From Bacteroidota bacterium (GTDB lineage Bacteria > Bacteroidota > Bacteroidia > 2-12-FULL-35-15): a stretch of 42,721 nt of DNA. A model generated the notes under the pieces. The model made no database searches and was not told the DNA's origin. It saw nothing but the letters and a program-made list of their open reading frames with translations. Positions within the stretch are counted from its first letter, which is position 1; every line of letters starts with the position of its first letter. A program made the position numbers and the translations under genes. The DNA lies in contig JAHEYB010000025.1 in NCBI GenBank assembly GCA_023251805.1, forward strand, positions 1 through 42,721. The letters are read 5' to 3'. Below, piece by piece: positions 38,087 through 42,721 of the stretch.

Positions 38087-39877
38087 ATGAAGTTAAGATT
38101 TACAATTGGTAGAAAGATAGGATTAGGCTTTGGCGTAATCATTTTTTTGGTAATTGTAGCATTTTGGCTCACCAATGTTACCCTCAACGACAGTCGTAAA
38201 AAAACAGATCAGGTAACTGAAATTTACAACCCTTCCGTTGCTTCTCTTAAGGAATTAAATTACCTTCTTATCCGTTCAAAATTTTTAATTACCAAATGGT
38301 TTTATGTTCAAACCGGTGATGATGCCATTGATAAAAAAGCATTACGTGTGTTGATAAAAGACGAATACCCAGCTCTGAAAACAAAAATCAAAAAATATTC
38401 CGTTAACTGGAATAAAGATGAGCAGGAAAGTATTGATGGTATTTTGGCCTTGATTGAACAAATGTTTAAAAGCTATCAAGATGATGTAATGCTTACGCTT
38501 AACTCGTTTGACACATACAACGATGCTGCTATTAAATTCACCGCTTTAATTCCATTCGAAGATTTAGATTCAAAATTTAAAGTAATCAATGAAAATTTAA
38601 GTTCGCTAATCGATAAACAAAATGCAAACGCATCAGCAAATTCTGATGAAATGTTGCAATCCTTTGGTTCGCTTCAAAAAATTGTGATATGGTTATTTTT
38701 TATTCTTCCTTTTGGTGCTATTTTAATTGCCATTTTTACTGTGAGAACAATTGTTCGCCCGATTCATCAACTGAAAAAAATATTAGTGATGATGGGAAGA
38801 GGAGTGCTGCCTAGAGAAAGAATTAAAGATAGAAATGATGAAATAGGGGAGATGTCCATTGCCTTGAACGATTTAGTTGATGGGATGGGCAGGACAACTG
38901 AGTTTGCCAAACAAGTAGGTTCCGGAAATTTTGATTCGCATTACCGAGCTTTGAGCAAAGATGATACCTTGGGTGCTGCATTGTTAAAAATGCGTGAAGA
39001 TTTGCGAGAAAATGAGCGTGTTTTGGAGGCAAAAGTAATTGAGCGTACCGAGCAAGTTGTTCGACAAAAAGAAGAAATTGAAACTCAAAATCAAGAGTTG
39101 GAAGTGCTTTATAAGCACGTTACAGACAGTATCAAATATGCGAAACGTATTCAAGAAGCCATTTTGCCTCCCGATAGCTTAGTAAAACGTATTCTTCCAA
39201 ATTCTTTTGTTTTATACAAACCGAAAGATATTGTTTCGGGAGATTTTTTCTGGGTGGATGAAAAAAATGGAAAATCGATGTATGCTGCTGTAGATTGTAC
39301 AGGGCATGGTGTGCCAGGAGCTTTTATGTCGATAGTAGGTTACAACTTGTTAAAACACGTTGTAAACAGTAATAATAGCACAACACCATCCGAAATCTTA
39401 GACCGTTTAAATGAAGGGGTAAGCGAAACCTTGCATCACGGCCATGAGGATTCGCAAGCCAAAGATGGAATGGATCTTTCTTTTTGTACGATTGATTTTA
39501 AAACGCTTGAATTGCAATACGCAGGGGCTTATAACCCTTTATATTTAATTCGTGACGGTAAATTAATTCAAACGAAAGCGGATAAATTTCCAATCGGTTT
39601 GTTTTTAGGAGAAGAAAAAAAGAAATTTAAAAATCATACAGTTCAGCTTCAAAAAGGAGATTCTGTTTATATTTTCTCAGATGGTTATGCCGATCAATTT
39701 GGTGGTCCAAATGGCAAAAAATTCATGGCAAACCATTTCCGCGATTTGTTAATGGAAGTTCACAATGAACCCATCGATAAACAAAAGGAAGTTTTGAACA
39801 AAACCATTGAAGATTGGCGTGGACCACTTGACCAAGTGGACGATATACTTGTGATTGGGCTTAAAATTCCTTACTAA
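38087..39877 (+). CDS. HAMP-PPM (SpoIIE-type) membrane phosphatase
   Basis: This 596-residue protein has TM1 at 11-31, a periplasmic four-helix-bundle-like sensor (~32-195), TM2 (~198-220), HAMP (~220-272, R-P-I-H-Q-L-K-K-I, then N-D-E-I-G-E-M), a coiled coil, the linker DSIKYAKRIQEAILPPDS and the PPM domain (~375-596). Metal-binding motifs are intact: D-I-V-S-G-D-F-F-W, A-V-D-C-T-G-H-G-V-P-G, K-D-G-M-D-L and V-D-D-I-L-V-I-G. It is the probable output of the YfiR-like operon. The sensor-HAMP half resembles the arrangement of YfiN, with a Ser/Thr phosphatase in place of a diguanylate cyclase. Confidence 0.93.
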   Translation: MKLRFTIGRKIGLGFGVIIFLVIVAFWLTNVTLNDSRKKTDQVTEIYNPSVASLKELNYLLIRSKFLITKWFYVQTGDDAIDKKALRVLIKDEYPALKTKIKKYSVNWNKDEQESIDGILALIEQMFKSYQDDVMLTLNSFDTYNDAAIKFTALIPFEDLDSKFKVINENLSSLIDKQNANASANSDEMLQSFGSLQKIVIWLFFILPFGAILIAIFTVRTIVRPIHQLKKILVMMGRGVLPRERIKDRNDEIGEMSIALNDLVDGMGRTTEFAKQVGSGNFDSHYRALSKDDTLGAALLKMREDLRENERVLEAKVIERTEQVVRQKEEIETQNQELEVLYKHVTDSIKYAKRIQEAILPPDSLVKRILPNSFVLYKPKDIVSGDFFWVDEKNGKSMYAAVDCTGHGVPGAFMSIVGYNLLKHVVNSNNSTTPSEILDRLNEGVSETLHHGHEDSQAKDGMDLSFCTIDFKTLELQYAGAYNPLYLIRDGKLIQTKADKFPIGLFLGEEKKKFKNHTVQLQKGDSVYIFSDGYADQFGGPNGKKFMANHFRDLLMEVHNEPIDKQKEVLNKTIEDWRGPLDQVDDILVIGLKIPY

Positions 39878-39974
39878 TTATCTCTTCACCTCTGTTAATT
39901 AATCTTTTGTCGACTAAAAGCTTATTTTAATCAAAAATTGCTTATTTTTATTCCGTAGAAAATCTTAGGGATAA

Positions 39975-42593
39975 ATGGCAAGAAAAATACTCTATTTCAC
40001 TTTGTTTGTTTCATTGTTGCTGACTTCAAAACTTGCAGAAGCTCAGCCAAATGACTTTCAGTGTACGCCAAACAATTTAGGATTTCTTCCACTTGCATCT
40101 CCACCCTGTTCTTCAAGTGCTGGTGTTTCATACGGGTCTCCTGTGTCAGCAGCCGGTTCAACATTATTTGCTACGAATGATTCGCTGAGTGGTTATCTGA
40201 CATCTTGTTATTCCGGTCCTCCACTCAAAGACGTATGGTTTACTTTTAATGCTACTGAAGCTCACGTAGAAGTGCAAATACAAGGAGCAGGAGCAACACC
40301 TTTATCTGATTCTTATGTTGCAATTTATGAAGCATTAACCGGTGAATGTGTTGGTTTAATTCCTAGAGAATGCTCATTAGGTAGCGGTACAGGACTTCAT
40401 ACGATGGACTTCGGTCCTTTAACTTTAGGGGTTCAGTATTATTTGCAAGTTGCAAGTGGAATAGCTGGAGGAAATGGAACTTTTACAATGGTGATAAGAA
40501 GTAAAACTATTTGTTCTGACTGTTCTAAAAATTCTGTTTTGAATGCTTACCCTCTTCCGGTTAATGCAGCTTATCCTCCTGATACAACCGTAGGTTTTTG
40601 TTACTCTGTAATTGGCTATAACGAATTGTTTGGAAATGGTTTTCATGGAATGGTTCCTTTGTTTGGCAGTGGTTGGGATGCTTCCACTTTAACAATATAT
40701 GATGCAGCCGATTCGGCTGATTTTTTAGGACAATGGAAATGGTTTAGCAATATTGACATAGGCGGAACAAGCGGTATTGTTAGCGGCTTTTTTTATGACA
40801 TAGGAGGAGATGGTGATCCAACAAATAATTTAGGAGACCATGGAACTTTTTCAACCATTTGGACTTTCTGTTTTACTATTAAAACTCAAACGGCTGCTTT
40901 ATGCAGTGCAGGGCAGAATGATTTGAGTATTCGTTTTTTAAATTATGCTGACGGAGAATCAGGTTCCTTAGTTTCAACTTATGACTGTTCCGGAGACGAG
41001 GATTATGTTTTGGATGCCCATATGGAATGTTGCCCTAAACCTTTTGGCGTTTTTGCTCAAGCAGCCGGTTGTAATAGTACTCCCGATGGATCAATTGTAG
41101 CATATGCTGGATTTTCTGCCTTTGGTTATATTTATGAATTATATAATTCAGTTGGATCACTGGTTAGTACTTTCACTTCTCCTCCTTTTTCAACTACTCC
41201 TTATACTTTTACCGGATTGCTTGAAGGAAACTATTATTGGTACTTCCATGAAAATGTTGGAGGTGCTTGCCAAACAGGATATAACGTTTATGTTCCTGGT
41301 CCGGTAACTTATGATATTCAACAAACTGTTTTTGGCTGTCCTTCTTCTACTAGCTGTACAAATTCTGCCCAAGTATTAATTACGAGTGGCGCAGTTACAA
41401 GTGTTACGTGGAGTAACGGAGAAACAGGATTTATTGCAGATTCATTGTGCACAGGATGGAACTATGTTACAATTGTTGATACAGGTTCTGTTGCATGTTT
41501 TATTTTCGATTCCGTTTACATTACAAACTCTCCTTTTGCAAGTCCTTATTTTGATTATAATCAAAGTGTTTATTGTACTTCCGATTCATTTGCTGTGCTG
41601 TCTGATTTTCCTGCAGCAGCTGGTGGAACGTTTTCAATTGTTACAGCACCTCCTGGAATAAATTCTACTGACCTTAACTCAAGTACGGGCACAGTTGATA
41701 TTTCTGGAGCAACATTTTCCGGATTTTTAATCATTAAGTATTCTTCACCGCCTCCTTGTATAGCAAATTATACCGATACAATGAATATTGAAATTAGTCC
41801 TCCGCCTCCTTTGACAAGTATATTTCCTTGTCAGTATTTGTGTACGGGTGATGTGGCAAATCCATACAGCAATACCTCATCCTTTAATGTGGAATGGTAT
41901 AGCGATCCTACTCTTGGCGCTCTTATTACAACTCAGATGGTAGGAAATTCTTTTGATTTTTTTAGTGGGATTCCTTTTACAGGTCCGGGATTATTTTCTT
42001 TTTATCTTGTAAATACGAGCACAACCAATTCTTGTAAAAGTGCTGTATTGCCTGTTACAGTTACTGTTTATCCTACACCAGTTGTTGATGCAGGCCCCTC
42101 TTTAACAGTTTGCCCAGGTTTTGGAATTAACTTAAACTGTACAACCGGGCCAAGTACTTTTAGTTGGTCTCCTGCTAGTGTGTTAACTAATCCAAACATA
42201 GCTAATCCAGTTGCCAATATTTCTTCCACAACTTTATTCACGGTTGTTGCCACTGATGCTTCTTCCGGATGTTCTTCCAGCGATACAGTTACTGTTTTTG
42301 TTGATGACAATGGAACATGCGATATTGTTATTTACAATGGATTTACTCCTAATGGTGATAACAATAATGATTTCTGGTTTATAGATGGTATTTCAGTCGA
42401 CCGTAAAAATCAAGTGTATATTTTTAATCGTTGGGGAGATAAAGTTTGGGAAACAACCGGTTACAATAATATTGATAACAGATGGGAAGGAAAAACATAC
42501 AAAGGAAAAAATTTAGTTCCCGATGGAACTTATTTTTACATCATTCACTTTCAAGATAAAGATTATAAAGGTTATATCGAGCTAACGAAATAA
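39975..42593 (+). CDS. Large secreted protein with T9SS type B (gliding-motility) C-terminal domain
   Basis: This 872-residue protein has a signal peptide (MARKILYFTLFVSLLLTSKL, then A-E-A-Q). The Thr/Ser/Gly-rich body contains many cysteines and probable Ig/PKD-like beta domains; the ~715-790 region (P-V-V-D-A-G-P-S-L-T-V-C-P-G) is typical. The C-terminal ~90 residues are the CHU_C/type B domain: N-G-F-T-P-N-G-D-N-N-N-D-F-W, then I-F-N-R-W-G-D-K-V-W-E, then V-P-D-G-T-Y-F-Y. It should be exported by the T9SS and attached to the surface. Its ligand is unknown. The N-terminal C-Y-S-G-P-P-L-K-D-V-W-F-T-F region resembles a jelly-roll domain. Confidence 0.9.
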   Translation: MARKILYFTLFVSLLLTSKLAEAQPNDFQCTPNNLGFLPLASPPCSSSAGVSYGSPVSAAGSTLFATNDSLSGYLTSCYSGPPLKDVWFTFNATEAHVEVQIQGAGATPLSDSYVAIYEALTGECVGLIPRECSLGSGTGLHTMDFGPLTLGVQYYLQVASGIAGGNGTFTMVIRSKTICSDCSKNSVLNAYPLPVNAAYPPDTTVGFCYSVIGYNELFGNGFHGMVPLFGSGWDASTLTIYDAADSADFLGQWKWFSNIDIGGTSGIVSGFFYDIGGDGDPTNNLGDHGTFSTIWTFCFTIKTQTAALCSAGQNDLSIRFLNYADGESGSLVSTYDCSGDEDYVLDAHMECCPKPFGVFAQAAGCNSTPDGSIVAYAGFSAFGYIYELYNSVGSLVSTFTSPPFSTTPYTFTGLLEGNYYWYFHENVGGACQTGYNVYVPGPVTYDIQQTVFGCPSSTSCTNSAQVLITSGAVTSVTWSNGETGFIADSLCTGWNYVTIVDTGSVACFIFDSVYITNSPFASPYFDYNQSVYCTSDSFAVLSDFPAAAGGTFSIVTAPPGINSTDLNSSTGTVDISGATFSGFLIIKYSSPPPCIANYTDTMNIEISPPPPLTSIFPCQYLCTGDVANPYSNTSSFNVEWYSDPTLGALITTQMVGNSFDFFSGIPFTGPGLFSFYLVNTSTTNSCKSAVLPVTVTVYPTPVVDAGPSLTVCPGFGINLNCTTGPSTFSWSPASVLTNPNIANPVANISSTTLFTVVATDASSGCSSSDTVTVFVDDNGTCDIVIYNGFTPNGDNNNDFWFIDGISVDRKNQVYIFNRWGDKVWETTGYNNIDNRWEGKTYKGKNLVPDGTYFYIIHFQDKDYKGYIELTK

Positions 42594-42614
42594 AAGTATT
42601 TTAAAAAAAATACC

Positions 42615-42721
42615 ATGAAAAAAATTATTTTACTACTCACAGTATTCTTAGTAAGTGCAAATGTATTTGCACAAGCTCCTCCTCAGGGAATAAACTATCA
42701 AGCGGTAGCTCGTGATAATTC
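42615..42721 (+). CDS. Exported protein, 3' end outside window
   Basis: Only 35 residues are visible: signal peptide MKKIILLLTVFLVSANVFAQ and the start of the mature protein, A-P-P-Q-G-I-N-Y-Q-A-V-A-R-D-N. The G-I-N-Y-Q-A-V-A-R-D opening is common to many Bacteroidota surface proteins, including tail-fibre-like and Ig-like ones. It lies 21 bases after the T9SS type B gene on the same strand. The remainder cannot be assessed. Confidence 0.8.
   Translation, partial: MKKIILLLTVFLVSANVFAQAPPQGINYQAVARDN

Noticed and set aside
42068-42310. Minus-strand ORF inside the T9SS type B gene
   Set aside because: Shadow of a repetitive Thr/Val/Ser-rich coding region.
1-42721. CRISPR array, prophage or IS element
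   Set aside because: No regularly spaced repeats with unique spacers, no transposase, integrase or phage structural gene was found.

Overview
The window is AT-rich chromosomal DNA from a member of the Bacteroidota. Evidence for this: a type A and a type B (gliding-motility-associated) type IX secretion C-terminal signal, promoters of the Bacteroidota form TTTG-N19-TAnnTTTG, weak Shine-Dalgarno sequences, and typical families of the phylum (YceI lipoprotein, DPP IV-like S9 peptidase, ECF sigma/anti-sigma pair, SpoIIE-type PPM phosphatases with a DSIKYAKRIQ linker). I cannot name the genus. There is no phage, plasmid, IS transposase or CRISPR array in view.

Layout. 1-3.9 kb (+): a 5'-truncated surface-type protein, then a translationally coupled operon of two membrane sensors that end at the SpoIIE linker without a phosphatase domain, plus a YceI lipoprotein. 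4.0-9.1 kb (-): a small HTH protein, a small membrane protein, a T9SS-exported Asp-box protein, a methyltransferase and a GT4 glycosyltransferase. 9.2-11.3 kb (-): a CPC-type (copper-like) P-ATPase. 11.4-11.8 kb: tRNA-His(GTG) followed by a duplicated tRNA 3' tail, two terminator hairpins and dispersed palindromic repeats. 11.8-14.85 kb: the least familiar region, with a helical-repeat protein, an intergenic region holding two related 44-bp sequences, a small exported protein, a 32-residue membrane peptide, a cytosolic-looking relative of the exported protein, and a PAS-only protein. 14.8-17.3 kb (-): a PAS-PPM phosphatase and a membrane-anchored peroxiredoxin-like protein.

17.3-24.1 kb (-): a MITE-like intergenic sequence, a DUF3999/DUF2339 pair, an HTH-coiled-coil protein, an exported thioredoxin-fold protein and a POT peptide transporter. 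24.3-25.0 kb (+): a DUF6364/PIN toxin-antitoxin pair with an inverted repeat across its promoter. 25.1-29.3 kb: a DPP IV-like peptidase, a GlcD-type FAD oxidoreductase and a Cys-rich membrane protein. 29.6-32.4 kb (-): a compact NlpC/P60 - membrane protein - DUF2235 operon. 32.4-36.4 kb: an ECF sigma factor coupled to an anti-sigma/TonB-like fusion, divergent from a MuiA-like DUF4139 protein. 36.6-39.9 kb (+): a YfiR-like periplasmic protein, a TPR protein and a HAMP-PPM phosphatase. 40-42.7 kb (+): a large T9SS type B protein and the start of another exported protein.

Two themes recur. One is signalling built around the SpoIIE/PPM linker: four proteins carry it, two with the catalytic domain and two without. 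The other is a set of short dispersed repeats, one of which also occurs twice, in frame, inside the DUF2339 gene.
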